Source of the DNA: Nematopogon swammerdamellus
Lineage: Eukaryota > Arthropoda > Insecta > Lepidoptera > Adelidae
NCBI GenBank assembly: GCA_946902875.1
Contig: OX336348.1
Coordinates: 13,045,741-13,109,740, forward strand
Length of the DNA: 64,000 nucleotides
Direction of reading: 5' to 3'
Shown here: in pieces, positions 22,100 through 32,900 of the stretch
Layout of the letters: each line of letters opens with the position of its first letter
Position numbering within the stretch: the first letter of the stretch is position 1
Program-made: the position numbers and the translations under genes
The notes under the pieces: generated by a model
What the model saw: only the letters and a program-made list of their open reading frames with translations
Database searches by the model: none
What the model was told of the DNA's origin: nothing

Positions 22100-23014
22100 C
22101 ACTGGCGGCTGGTCCTAAAGTGCGCTCGTGCGCCGCACTACCATACCACGAGAAGTCTTCACTTCACTCAAAATAAATAATATCTTACAACATACCTACA
22201 TTAAAACCATAATGATCGTACTCCAAATAAATACAAATGTGAATTCGACCTTATTTTATAGATCACAAGGCACTTTTTTGCGTTTAAACGCGCGCCCCGT
22301 GCGAAAGCGATCGGCAAAACACCGCTGGCGCGTGAGACAAAAGATACTTCATAGAAACAGTATGGGCCGAAATGGAGATCTGCGTGCGGCGCACGAGCGC
22401 CAAACAAGGACGCTATATTGTGAATAGCCGCGCGTGCGACACGTCGCGAGCGATTCGTTTTGCACGAGTCCGTCTGCCTAGAGTCAGCGCGCTGTCATGT
22501 TATGTCACATACCCGTTAGCGGGCGAATATTTAAAATGGGATATGGTTAGGTTTTGTGTTTTCTGTCACGTGATACTGGAATTAAGTGGTGCCGATATTT
22601 GTCTAAGCGTTCGTTAAAGGTAAGGCTTTACAATCAGGTGATCCCGGGTTCAATTCCTAATTTTCAAATGCTTTTATTTTTATATTTTTTTTTGAAGTAT
22701 TTTTGGTACATTATTACTGTTTTCTTTTTGAAAGCTGCAGTTAGTGTTGTGGTCTATGGGTCTGTTCATAAAGGTACTAAAAATGAGTAAAAAAACTTGT
22801 TTGGATTTTTTTTTCTTGTTTTTTGCAACTCATTGAGTGTCTTGAGAATATTCATACTAGGTACGTACATAATACAACTCAGGCGTTTAAAAAATTCGGA
22901 AGTCTCGATCTTAAAATAGCATGACGGGAATGTGTTGGGAAATTTGGTATTTAAGTACCTAGGTAGATAGGTACTTAGCGCACTACCGGTCACTGAAGTC
23001 ACCAGCCGCCACTG
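22100..23014. mobile_element. hAT-like non-autonomous element
   Basis: 915 bp with 14-bp inverted ends (CACTGGCGGCTGGT and ACCAGCCGCCACTG, one mismatch) and an exact 8-bp target duplication GTTACAAG at 22092-22099 and 23015-23022. CAGTGGCGG-type ends with 8-bp duplications are typical of hAT elements. No transposase. A tRNA-like box-B string GGGTTCAATTCC occurs near 22647. It landed on the junction of the LTR-type element with the RTE LINE. Confidence 0.85.
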
Positions 23015-24275
23015 GTTACAAGGCATTTCACAACTAACTCATCCATTCTTAATCCACAATCATATTCTTTCAGATCAGCCAGGCAGCTGTCCATGAATAG
23101 ATTGAACAGCCAAGGTGACGCCATACACCCCTGTCTGACCCCTCTAGAGATGTCAAACCAGTCGGTGTATGCCCCGTTTATCCTGACGCAAGCCCTAGAA
23201 CCCTCATAGAGAGATTTCAGTGCTTGCACCAAGCGACTGTCCAATCCATACTCGGACAACACTGCCCACAACTCATTCCTCATCACTTTGTCATAGGCCT
23301 TCTCCAGATCTACGAACGCGCAAAAGACTTCCTGGTTTTTCGCCAGATATTTTTCGGCTATGCACCGTAAGGAAAAGACCTGATCCGTGCATCCCATACC
23401 CTTCCTAAATCCCGCTTGCACATCTCAGATCCTTTCTTCCGTAATTTTCAACACCCTTTCAATCAGTACTTTTGCATACAGTTTGCCGACAATGCTGAGA
23501 AGGCTTATGCCCCGGTAGTTTTTGCATTCCTGCTGCGAACCTTTTCTATACAGCGGGACGATCACAGCTTTGCACCAATCATCTGGTACTCGGCCGTGTC
23601 GCCAGCACATATTAAAGAGCCGGTGCAACAGGTCTGCAACCACCCAACCAACGCCCCTCAGCATTTCGACCGACACTCTTATCATATCCCGCTGCTTTAC
23701 CTAATTTCATGCCTTTCAATGCTTTCTGAATCTCATCCACACTAATCTCGCTATCAACATCGATACTAGGCGTGTCGCTCACAGCTCCAGCTGCAGGCTG
23801 TCTCCACACCTCCAGGTTCAAAAAGTCTTTCAAAATAATCCTTCCATCTTTCTAAAATTTTCTTTTCATCCTTTAATACACATCCCTCATTGTCCCTGAT
23901 ATCCGTCATTTTACATGTCTCTGCTTTCTTCCGGACTGTTTTTACCATTTTCCAAAACAGTTTTATATTAGTCCGGAAGTTGTCAGAGAATCTCCTGTCA
24001 TTCTTTTCTTTCTCTTTGCTTTTATTTCTTTCAACAAATTCTTTCACTTTAATTTTAGCCTCAACATACTTTTGTTTTCGTATCTCTACTTCATTATTTC
24101 CTGCGTTCACTCTTCTGTCAGCCTTACTCGCTAACAGATCAAGCCATGCTTTCTTCTTTTCATCCACTACACGTTTTACATCATCATTCCACCAAGACTT
24201 ATTGGATTTCCTTCCACTCTTTCTCTTTGCGACGCCACATACCTCAGTAGCTGTGTCGATCATTTCACTTTTCAT
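22999..24275 (-). pseudogene. RTE-type LINE, linker and RT fingers/palm
   Basis: From 24275: WWNDDVKRVVDEKKKAW, RFSDNFRTNIKLFWKMVK, ERWKDYFERLFEPGG; then, after a frameshift, EIQKALKGMKLGKAAGYDK, VPDDWCKAVIVPLYRKGS, KNYRGISLLSIVGKLYAKV; after a nonsense codon VQAGFRKGMGCTDQVFSLR, FVDLEKAYDKVMR and RGVRQGCMASPWLFNLFMD. A nonsense codon also separates it from the endonuclease frame. Breaks at VVKC where the insertions begin; bases below 23015 belong to the hAT element. Confidence 0.85.
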
Positions 24276-24287
24276 TTTCTCCCATAC

Positions 24288-25295
24288 TTATTCCATTTCA
24301 TACTCAACCTTTTTACACAACTCTTCACTCAACCTTTCGCTCAATTTTATGTGATATTCACCTTCAACATCCGTATCCTGTAATCTTTCTACTTTTATTC
24401 TTTCTAGCGCCGTTGTTTCCACATGATTTCGGTGTCGCCAACGCTTGAACAGACCCCTGATTCGGCATACCACCAGGAAGTGGTCTGTTCCAACATTGGC
24501 TCCACGATGAACCCTTGTGTCTACAACATTGCCTCTTAATCTTTCGCCAACTATCACAAAATCTATCATACTTCTTTTTTCCTGTCTCTGCCAAGTATAC
24601 ATATGAATCTTTTTGTGGTCAAACATTGTGTTTGTCACAAAAAGATTCTTTTCCAGGCACACCTCGAGCAAACTAACACCATTCTCGTTTTTTGGTTCGT
24701 CACCAAACTTTCCAAGTACAGACTCATAGCCATCCCTTTTCACTCCAACCCATCCATTAAAGTCTCCCATCATTAACACTCTCTCATTCCCATCACATGC
24801 ATTAAGTATTTCCCTCACACTCTCCCAGAACTCCTCGCGGTCCATGATGGGCTTGGACATGTCCGGGGCATACACCACCAAGACGTACAAGCGGACCAAA
24901 CCCACCTTAATTCGGACCCATAGGAGTATTGGGCTCACACATTCTAAATCTATCATGCATTGAGCCATTCGGTCAGAAAGGACAACTCCTACACCTTGGC
25001 AAGCCCTTTCATTCTGTGGTACACCAGACCACAGGGCTGTGAAAGTACCGTGCGTGGACCTGTCCATCCCCTTCCTCTTGGTCTCGCTCACAGCCAGCAC
25101 ATCAATCTGCCTCGCATTCGTCAACTCATACACTTCATCCTCCTTATCTGTCATTCCTCCACAAACATTCAATGTGGCAAAGTGGCTTTCCGTTGCCCAT
25201 TTTTCGCCCCCTCTTGAAACGCAACGTGACGAGTGGCGAGCTGCATCGCCGCCATTTATAGGATTTGTGATGTTAAATTCCATTATTCGTCCCAC
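24288..25295 (-). pseudogene. RTE-type LINE endonuclease
   Basis: 335 codons open with the EEP blocks: FATLNVCGGMTDKEDEV, VLAVSETKRKG, GVGVVLSDRM, LVVYAPD, VLMMGDFNGWVG (active-site Asp and Asn), YTWQRQEKRSMIDFVIV and VGTDHFLVVCRI (final His). The domain itself is intact; the frame ends at one nonsense codon directly followed by the rest of the protein, so ORF2 as a whole is dead. Confidence 0.85.
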
Positions 25296-25839
25296 GAGTA
25301 GCTAGGGAAGTAAACTGTCAACCCTGGCAGAGCCCCGCTTGCCAGGGTAATGCTATTAGAGCCTGGGGGCGCCAAACCCCAGGATTTTATTTGGCACGCT
25401 CGAGACTAGACTCGCCTCTAGCCACGCATCCGTCGGCACGGCAACCTTGGATTGGCGTAAAAGGGGCAGGTAAGGGAAGTGGAAATGGGACGGGATAGTA
25501 GCGGACTAGGTGTGGATAAAAGGAAGAAAGGATGCTATTGTCACGGAGAGGTAATGAAGTGTGACAATAGTAGCTGGAGGTGTCCGGGGCCTGGGAGTTG
25601 GCTGGGTTATCGGTTTAATTAATCCGATGAATCCCTCTGATGTGCCTGAAGGTTTCTTGATTCTTCAGCTCTTTGCATTCGGGGCCTGAATATTTCTTTT
25701 TGACATATTGCTGTGTGGAATCGTTACAAACCAAACCCAGCTATAAGTGTTGATAGTTAAGGTCGCGGAAAGTTATTATCTGTTCGATTCGCACTCTAGA
25801 GGTCCCAAAGGTCTCGTGGCTGGCGAGCGCGGTACGTTT

Positions 25840-26410
25840 ATGTGTTTCGATAAGGGCCTGTCACACGCAGCGAGTGAAATCGCTGTGTGCGACAACCTAC
25901 TCGCGGCGACATGTAGAATTGAACATGTTCAATTATACTCGCGGCGAGTGCGCTACTCGCCGCGAATGAAACCTACGCGCGAGTCGTGGGACAAGGCACT
26001 CGCTGCTAGTCGCCATTCGCGCACCGCGCCGCTCCCGTCGTGACTTGTCGTCGTGTCGTGCGTGCGTGCGCACGACACGCATTTGTTTCAGGCTACTGCC
26101 ACTCCCAATATAGTTGAGTGTTATCTCCAATTTAGTTCTGCATGTAATGGCGTTTCTCATAACTGTGTCTTGTTTTTTTATTTCTGGACTTATTAGTTCA
26201 AGTAATTCCTCAAACTTATCTTTGGTTATGCGTAGAATATTTTTGTAATCTACTGGTTCTTCGGCTGCTAATTCTTTCATTAGAGTATTGGAAGCTCCAT
26301 ATTTATCTCTTCGTTCAATCCACTTACGAACCCATTTCGTTCTCTTCTTCCGATTGTGCTTTTTCAGCGTTTGCTGCGCTAATTCCGCGCAAGCTAAACG
26401 CATCTATTCT
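25840..26410 (-). pseudogene. PIF/Harbinger transposase, N-terminal fragment
   Basis: Minus strand 26403-26075: KKRTKWVRKWIERRDKYGASNTLMKE, EEPVDYKNILRITKDKFEELLELIS, KKQDTVMRNAITCRTKLEITL and NYIGSGSSLKQ, the standard Harbinger N-terminus. It runs directly into CG-rich subterminal DNA with repeated CTCGCGGCGAG and GGGCCTGTCACACGCAGCG, so the DDE domain is deleted. Harbinger transposases act on elements with 3-bp TTA/TAA duplications. Confidence 0.75.
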
Positions 26411-27149
26411 CTGAGACGTGCCTGACGACGTTCGACGGACGACATTTTCCCGCGGTTTAAGCCAATCGACTGTAGAAACTCGCGCGGCGCACGCGAGTAT
26501 GTATATCGCGAGAAGAAGCTTGCCCAATCACGATAACATTAAAAAAATCCAATCGGCAGTTACAATTTACAAGGTTCCCTGTAAAAGTAAGTATTATCTA
26601 AGTCGTGATTCAGTGTATTATTTTTAAAACATCTTACACTCGCCTGTCGCGTATTAAATCCATCTATAAGTAAGCTAACTATTTTGAATGATTTTAGGAG
26701 ATGTGTTGGCGGAACATGACAAAATAAAACATACGACGACTAAAAAATGAATCTTAGGCCCAATTGCGGGAAGGATGTTTAGCCTCTGGTTGTCCGGAGA
26801 TCCGGATTATTGTTATCTCAGGAATTGTCGATAAAATTCTTGTCGATCGATGTTTTAAAAATGTATGATATTATTCCAACTTCATAATTTCATATAATTT
26901 TCACTTCATGTAGTCTTCACTTGGTATATATAATATACACTTGATATAGCATATTTTGATATAAGAAATATTAACTTTCTTTAATTTTCATTTGGCATAA
27001 TTTTGCATTACATAATATGTATTTTATTTCGCATCCTAGTTTTCCCATTTCTTTCGGTATTTTATTGTAAAATCTTTGCAATTAGTACTTTAAAATCTCT
27101 AAAATATGTACTATACCCACTCCTGATTTGTTCTAATCTACATAATTTT
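26411..27149. other. AT-rich DNA, no gene
   Basis: No coding or repeat signal that I can support, apart from TATA-rich sequence around 26880-27100. Confidence 0.4.
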
Positions 27150-27520
27150 GTCAGCCTTGGTAGCTCAGTGGGGCGGTCGGTCGACTGTCGTCCGTATCAT
27201 AAGTAAGCCTGGGCGCGGTCAGTGGATGGCTGGGTGACAGCTCGACCCTTGGACGCTAACCGTGGTTCGGATTCCACGTAAAACAGTAGATCGCTTCCCT
27301 TCTTACCTTACTAGGTGGTACGGTTTAACCCGTCTGGGTTGGTACAACCTCACTGAATGAAAGATTCGTTGAAACGGCTATTTAAATAGTTCGTATTTTT
27401 AGTCCAGTTCAGTGTAGCCGGCGCAACCGAAGGGAAGCACTAACATGGCACCTAGTTCCCCAAGGTGTTATGGGCTGACATCACGGATGTAGTAAGTGAT
27501 GTAGCCAACCGTGTCAATTC
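27150..27520 (+). mobile_element. Chimeric tRNA-headed SINE, second copy
   Basis: Starts with the same GTCAGC as the copy at 993, then GGTAGCTCAGTGGGG (box A) and GTGGTTCGGATTCC (box B). The 5S-like block is reduced to GCGGTCAGTGGATGG. Body and end (GCTGACATCACGGATG, GTAGCCAACCGTGTCA) are shared with the other copies. Confidence 0.75.
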
Positions 27521-28235
27521 CCATAAAGAAATATATTTATGTCAAATGATAGTGTATGTACGTACATTATGTTTAATTAGTGTTATACGTGTGGTATTGA
27601 CTGGTCGGAGCGTGTGATCTGGCCCCTATGGCTCAATCACTCATGCAGAATAACATAAATAAAAACCATTATCATATCAATAAATAATATCACTGCTTAC
27701 GTATACCACAATGTGTATATGTTACTTAGCAGTAATTTACAATAAAGTAGTGTTTTAATATTGACGAAAACTAATGAGTATTGAAAAAGAGCAATTTTCG
27801 ACGTTAATGTAAAAAAAATATACAATATACAGGTATTACAAAGTATGTCTGTTGAAGTCCCGCGACGGACGGACTGACAGACAGACGGACAGAAACCAAA
27901 GCGATCTCACAAGGGTCCCTTTTTCGCAATTTTGCGACGGGACCCTAAAAATAAATGTTTCGTGTACCTATGTCTCTTGTCACCGAATTTCGATATGGAT
28001 AAATACATGCGAGTGTGATTGATTATTCTCATAGCCAGGGGTGTACTATGCAGGAAGCGCCATTACCCAGGCCACAGTAAACAACTGGAGCCCATTTTTA
28101 AAATAACTATCTACGCTGCTCCGAGCCACCAGGGATGTCACACACAACTCACAACACTAACATTGTAGTGCGCCGTACCACAACTCACAACAATAACAGG
28201 TAGTAAGCCCATTATTATTATAATTTTTTTTTTAT
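27521..28235. other. Dispersed repeat fragments
   Basis: Bases 27845-27950 carry GACGGACGGACTGACAGACAG and GGGTCCCTTTTTCGCAATTTTGCGACGGGACCC, a hairpin-ended TE tail of the kind at 38.3 and 46.2 kb. No gene. Confidence 0.5.
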
Positions 28236-28890
28236 TGCTACCGAACTGGGTGGCTCTGTCCGAGGTCGCAACCTTAGGCGCAGCCAATTTCACCCCCGAG
28301 GAGGTGCCAGTCCGGCTTGGAGGGGGACTAATGTTTCTGGGGAAAGGCTACGCGATTTGAAGATCCGTGGATTGTAGGAGTGGGGGAAGATATTCCCTGG
28401 GAGCCCGTTCCACACCTTTGCAGTGCAGCACAAGAACGATTTAGAGAATCGTGCAGTTCGAAGAACTCTTCTGTCGACTACAAAGGGGTGTTCCGCGAGA
28501 GTATGGCGGGTTTGGCGTAGGGGAACAGGAGGAGGAGGGATAAGGGAAGCAAGTTCGTCAGAGCAGCGGCCATAGTAGTACCGATAAAACAGGCTCAATG
28601 ACCCAACGATACGTCTGTGCTTTAGAGGTTGAAGGTCCTTTGTGAGTACAGAGTCACCAATAAGGCGAATAGCTCGTCGCTGAATAGAATCCAAGGCTGA
28701 AAGAAGGTACTCAGGGGAACCCTTCCAAAGATGACTGCAAAATTGCATCACCGGTATTACTTGTGCTTTGTAGAGTGTAAGCAGTTGGGCCGGCGGCGTG
28801 AAAAATCGCCGACATCGGTAAAGGATCTCTAATTTTCGAGACGCTAGTTTCGCCTTGGACTCTATGAACGATCGAAACCCAACGTCCCTG
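28236..28890 (-). pseudogene. Jockey-type LINE, 3' fragment (family J2)
   Basis: Minus strand: RDVGFRSFIESKAKLASRKLE, FFTPPAQLLTLYKAQ, FCSHLWKGSPEYLLSALDS, RRAIRLIGDSVLTKDLQPLKH, FLCCTAKVWNGLPGNIFPHS. 5' truncated just before DVGFR, next to a GAGA-rich tract. Close relative at 40925-42306. Confidence 0.8.
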
Positions 28891-28894
28891 GACG

Positions 28895-29125
28895 TCTGGA
28901 AGAGAGATAGAAAGAGAGAGATAGAAAGATATATAGATAGAAAGAGAGAGATATAAAAAGAGAGGTATAAAGAGAGAGAGAGAGATAGAAAGAGAGTGAG
29001 ATAGAAAAAGAGAGAGATAGATAGAAAGAGTGAGATACAAAGAGTGAGATAGAAATAGTGACATAGACAGAGAGAGATAGAAAGAGAGGGAGAGAGAGAG
29101 AGAGAGGGAGAGAGACAGACAAAGT
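28895..29125. repeat. (GAGA/GATA)n microsatellite
   Basis: Runs of GAGAGA mixed with AGATAGAAAG. Three frames stay open on the other strand (Leu/Ser-rich) purely because of the repeat. Confidence 0.9.
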
Positions 29126-29194
29126 CAATCGATTCAGTTTCCATAAAAAAATAACATACATACATATCACACACGCTGAAACCCGACAATCGGG

Positions 29195-29490
29195 GTAAGC
29201 AGAGTAATCGGTGTTGTGCTGCAAGAACTCTGGTAAATTACAGCACAACACCGACCAGCACGTTTCGCAAAGCATTCTAACAAGATTTAATCGATCAAGC
29301 AGCAAGTAAGCCACAAAGACCCACCTGCTGCATGACTCGACGAAAGTACCGTGCCAAGGTGAGAGGTGGCGATCCTGTCGCCCTTTAGCACGGCATCTTG
29401 TTCTTATCTCTTAGTCGCCTTTTACAACATGCATACATGCGAAATGCAGGGGGCCTATTCTTTTTAAGTACCGGCCCCACACGGGCAAAA
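29195..29490 (-). repeat. Dispersed TE tail, copy 2
   Basis: Inverted relative to 17612-17900, sharing CAGCACAACACCGA, GATGCCGTGCTAAAGGGCGA and GGGGCCGGTACTT blocks. Confidence 0.7.
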
Positions 29491-29688
29491 ATAACAAAAC
29501 AAAAAAAAAATTGTGCGGGGCGGCCATCACGGACTACAAGCGAGGGAAGTGAGAATGTAAGTAGTGCTGTGTACGGACAGCGTGCGCTGGCGCGCGCTTG
29601 TGTGAGTGCGAAATCGGCGCACTTGTATGAAGACGGCTAACTAGTCTGTTTAAACTATGCCCAGGCGGACTACATTTTATTTTTATAT

Positions 29689-30190
29689 AAGGTATTTTGA
29701 TTAATTGTTCATAGTACGCTAAGGGGGGGTTCTGTATCATATAGGGAGTAAAACCTATATAAATTTTTTTGGACCTTGGGCTTTTTTTTATGTAAAATAT
29801 TTTTTTATGTATTTAAATAAAAAAATAGGTGGTTGATTTTTATAGCCTAATCGATTCAGTTTCATAACAGTAACTAAAAAGTCTTCATTACCATTCTGAT
29901 GTAACACGTGTAAGTTGGTAAAAAAAATGAAATTCTTTCTATTCCATACTAATAAAACTAAAATTGTGGCTTTTCACAATTTCTGAAGGAAAGATCTATG
30001 TGTTTGAAGACTTTTTTGTTCCTGGTATGAAACTGAAACGATTAAGAAATTTTTTTTTTACATTTTATATTAAAAAAAAATTTGTTTGTAAAAAAAAATA
30101 TTCTTTGTTCTTCAAAAGTGATCTATTTCCGATACAGAACCCCCCCCTTAGCGTACTATGAACTAATTTTCAAAGACCTCTTTCGTTTTT
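29689..30190. mobile_element. MITE with TAGTACGCTAAGGGGGGG ends, copy 1
   Basis: Inverted ends GTACGCTAAGGGGGGGTTCT at 29713 and its complement ending near 30163, with weaker inverted similarity (AAGGTCTTTCAAAATTAGTT type) for another 25 bases outside. Palindromic TA at the core edge is compatible with a TA target. No coding. An inverted second copy ends the window. Confidence 0.75.
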
Positions 30191-30316
30191 TTTATGTGTA
30201 TTTGTGCAAAATACAATTATATGTGTGTACCATGGGTGTGGGTATGTACCTACATACATAGCTATGTGTAATTAAATATGTCAATAAATTAATAATTCAC
30301 TCCACTACCAACCACC

Positions 30317-30421
30317 ATGTGTGGTATTTGTTCTATATTTAGTAAACCTAAGTTTACTTCAAAATTGACTAAAACTCTTTATAATTATAGTGATTCTATC
30401 GTGGTTAGCAAAGCAAGTTAG
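30317..30421 (+). CDS. Possible first exon starting MCGI (class II amidotransferase-like)
   Basis: ACCACCATG is a good start context, and the first residues MCGICSIFSKPKF resemble the N-terminus of class II glutamine amidotransferases, where Cys2 is the nucleophile (asparagine synthetase or ASNSD1 type). The frame stops after 34 codons; a GT at 30413 or 30424 could be a donor but neither is a strong match. No downstream exon was recognised. Could be chance. Confidence 0.25.
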   Translation: MCGICSIFSKPKFTSKLTKTLYNYSDSIVVSKAS

Positions 30422-30764
30422 GGGTAGGTATCGCCAAATAATATCTGGTAACCCTGAGAGAGAACATCAGTATTGCACCAAGCAAAGAAGTTCGCGAGTG
30501 CAAGCCACGAGGATTTACTATCTACGCCCGGCGTGGCGACGCGCGCGCTCCGCCGCGCCACGGCGGCGGCGGCTTCAAGTTCGCGGGACGAACCGCCGCG
30601 GTCGGCAGGCAATCTCAAACTACGGCAGGACATTATGTTGATTGGCTAGTGAGTGCGATATGGTGGCATTTGGCACGGACAAATCACGGAGCCAGAGCTG
30701 AGTTCTGACCAGGGACGTGCGGCCCCTTAATCGAACAATAAATAATACAACAGTAAGTACTTAC

Positions 30765-31010
30765 ATCTGTACATATAGGTTATTACGTGATAGGTCTCCC
30801 ACATGCCCCAGTTGAAGTAATATACCCCGCATTCGTATGTAATCTTCTTATAAGCCGTTAGCGTTATTTTAACATTTATTAAATCTTCACCGCTTTTAGT
30901 TTGTAGTTCCGCCCAGATCGGGTCAATCAATCTTACAATAAATTGTCCATCGCTTGAACGCCTTTCTGGAATTGTAGTAGTATTCGGCCTTATCAAACGT
31001 CGTCTTGATT
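30765..31010 (-). CDS. Candidate internal exon of an unidentified host gene
   Basis: On the minus strand a textbook acceptor (T-rich tract then CAG ending at 31011) is followed by 246 bases open in one phase and then the donor GTAAGTAC at 30764-30757. Entry and exit phases agree, so the exon is symmetric. The peptide (RRLIRPNTTTIPERRSSDG, FIVRLIDPIWAELQ, LINVKITLTAYKKITY, CGVYYFNWGMWE) has no TE signature. The Cys plus Trp pattern is loosely like the juxtamembrane region of polycystin/adhesion-type receptors, but that is a guess. Confidence 0.4.
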
Positions 31011-31215
31011 CTGAAAAAAATAAAATGGAAATATGAAATGCATTAATACAGTAGAGTGCCGATATTGTTCTACATAATTTTATTGTTCAACAAATGTATG
31101 AGCGTTCGAAAAATTTATTTATATTTTGACCCCTATACCACAGATTATATCAGAACTCCGTCATTGGCTTTTTGCGCGGTGTTTGGACTATAGATCGTTC
31201 ACAGTTATTTTACCT

Positions 31216-31269
31216 CTGACATGCATGGAGTTGGGGAAGATTAATCTTCCCCAACTCCATGCTGACATG
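31216..31269. repeat. 38-bp perfect palindrome flanked by 8-bp direct repeats
   Basis: Bases 31224-31261 are a perfect palindrome centred on TTAA, with CTGACATG directly repeated at 31216-31223 and 31262-31269. It looks like an inserted minimal foldback with its target duplication, or an unusual repair footprint. Confidence 0.85.
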
Positions 31270-31429
31270 TCTCACTTTATTCTCCCGCTAGGTTGAAATT
31301 TGCATGCTAAATCATGAAAAATATTACCTGCTATGTATATATTTCCCTAGTAGTGGAAAATTAAATTATATATAACTAGCTTATGCCCGCGGCTTCGCTC
31401 GCGTAAAATTCGTATTTCAAAGGAAGAAA

Positions 31430-32900
31430 GTAAGTAACTAAGGGTGGGCTGGGTTCAGGTAAACGATAAACCGTCTCGAAGAAAGTGAGTGAGTAACTAA
31501 GGGCGAGGCCGAAGGCCGAGCTACGTTAAGGTAAACGATAAACCTTCTCAAATAAAGTAAGTAACTAATGGCGAGGCTTCAGGATTAGCTGCGTTCTGGA
31601 AGACAATAAATAAACCTTCTCGAAGAAGGTAAGTTACTAAGGGCGAGGCCGAAGGCCGAGCTGCGTTCGGTAAGACTATAAACCTTCTCGAAGAAAGTAA
31701 GTAACAAAGGGCGAGGCCGAAGGCCGAGCTGCGTTCAGAAAGACGATAAACCTTCTCGAAGACAGTAAGTAACTATGGGCGAGGCCGAAGGCCGAGCTGC
31801 GTTCAAGAAGAGCATAAACCTTTTCGAAGACAGTAAGTAACTATGGGCGAGGCCGAAGGCCGAGCTGCGTTCAGGAAAAGGATAAACTTTTCGAAGAAAG
31901 TAAGCAACAGAGGGCGAGGCCGAAGGCCGAGCTGCGTTCATTAAGACCATAAACCTTATCGAAGAAAGTAAGAAACTGATGGCGAGGCATAGCTGAGGCA
32001 TAGCTGCGTTCAGGAAGACTATAAACCTTCTTGAAGTAAAGAAGTAACTAAGGCCGAGGCCGAAGGCCGAGATGCGTTCAGGAAAACGATTTTTTTTTAT
32101 GGAAACTGACACGGTTGGCTACATCACCTACAACATCTGTGATGTCAGCCCATAACACCGGGTGAACTTGGTGCCACGCCAGTGCTTCCCTTCGGTCGTA
32201 CCGGCTACACTGAAGTGGACGGAAAACACAAACTATTTACATAGCCGTTTCGACCGACCTTTCATTCAGTGCGGTGTTACCAACCCGGGCGGGTTAAACC
32301 CTACCACCTAGTAATATAAGAAGGGAGTCATAGGTATCCCTTAGTCGCCTTTTACGACATACACGGGGAGAGATGCAGTGGGGCTATTCTTTTAAAGTAC
32401 CGGTCCCACACGGTACGAGGATAAACCATTTTCAAGAAAGTTAGTAACAAAGGGCGAGGCCGAAGGCCGAGCTGCGTTCAGGAAGACGATAAACCTTTTC
32501 GAAGACAGTAAGTAACCATGGGCGAGGCCGAAGGCCGAGCTGCGTTCAGGAAAAGGATAAACTTTTCGCAAGAAAGTAAGCAACAAAGGGCGAGGCCGAA
32601 GGCCGAGCTGCGTTCAGGAAAACCATAAACCTTCTCGAAGAAAGTGAGAAACTGATGGCGAGGCCGTAGGCATAGCTGCGTTCAGGAAGACTATAAACCT
32701 TCTTGAAGTAAATAAGTAACTAAGGGCGAGGCCGAAGGCCGAGATGCGTTCAGGAAGAAGATGAACCTTCTTGAAGACAGTAAGTAACTATAGGCGAGGC
32801 CGAAGGCCGAGCTGCGTTCGGGGAGACTATAAACCTCGAAGAAAGTAAGAACAAAGGGCGAGGTCCGAAGGCCGAGCTGCGTTCAGGAAGACTATAAATT
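31430..32900 (+). repeat. 72-bp minisatellite, long array
   Basis: About sixteen units of GGGCGAGGCCGAAGGCCGAGC, TGCGTTCAGGAAGACTATAAA and CCTTCTCGAAGAAAGTAAGTAACTA-like segments, interrupted at 32091-32414 by a SINE. The GGCCGAAGGCC core in each unit can form a small hairpin and equals the core of the hairpins at 914 and 45760. Confidence 0.9.
32091..32414 (-). mobile_element. SINE inserted in the minisatellite
   Basis: Minus orientation, T-run at 32091-32098, then the shared body (GGTTGGCTACATCACC, CCATAACACCGGGTGAAC, CCTACCACCTAGTAAT) and the end with GGGGCTATTCTTTTAAAGTACCGG. Minisatellite units continue on both sides, so the array existed before the insertion. Lacks the tRNA/5S head seen at 993 and 27150; nearly the same truncated unit lies at 46290-46618. 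Confidence 0.8.

Larger units (their letters stand above)
19690..25710 (-). mobile_element. RTE-type LINE, split by two insertions
   Basis: Minus strand: 5' region to about 25710, endonuclease 25295-24288, RT 24275-23022, C-terminal part 20555-19717, then a short end with (GTAT)n at 19690-19712, typical of RTE tails. Bases 20556-22099 (LTR type) and 22100-23014 (hAT type) interrupt the RT just before the catalytic aspartates. Removing both joins VVKC to LLYADDQV. At least four further lesions make it inactive. Confidence 0.85.

Noticed and set aside
28711..29314. Leu/Ser-rich membrane-like proteins on the minus strand
   Set aside because: Product of the GAGA/GATA microsatellite; one frame only joins it to the LINE fragment by chance.
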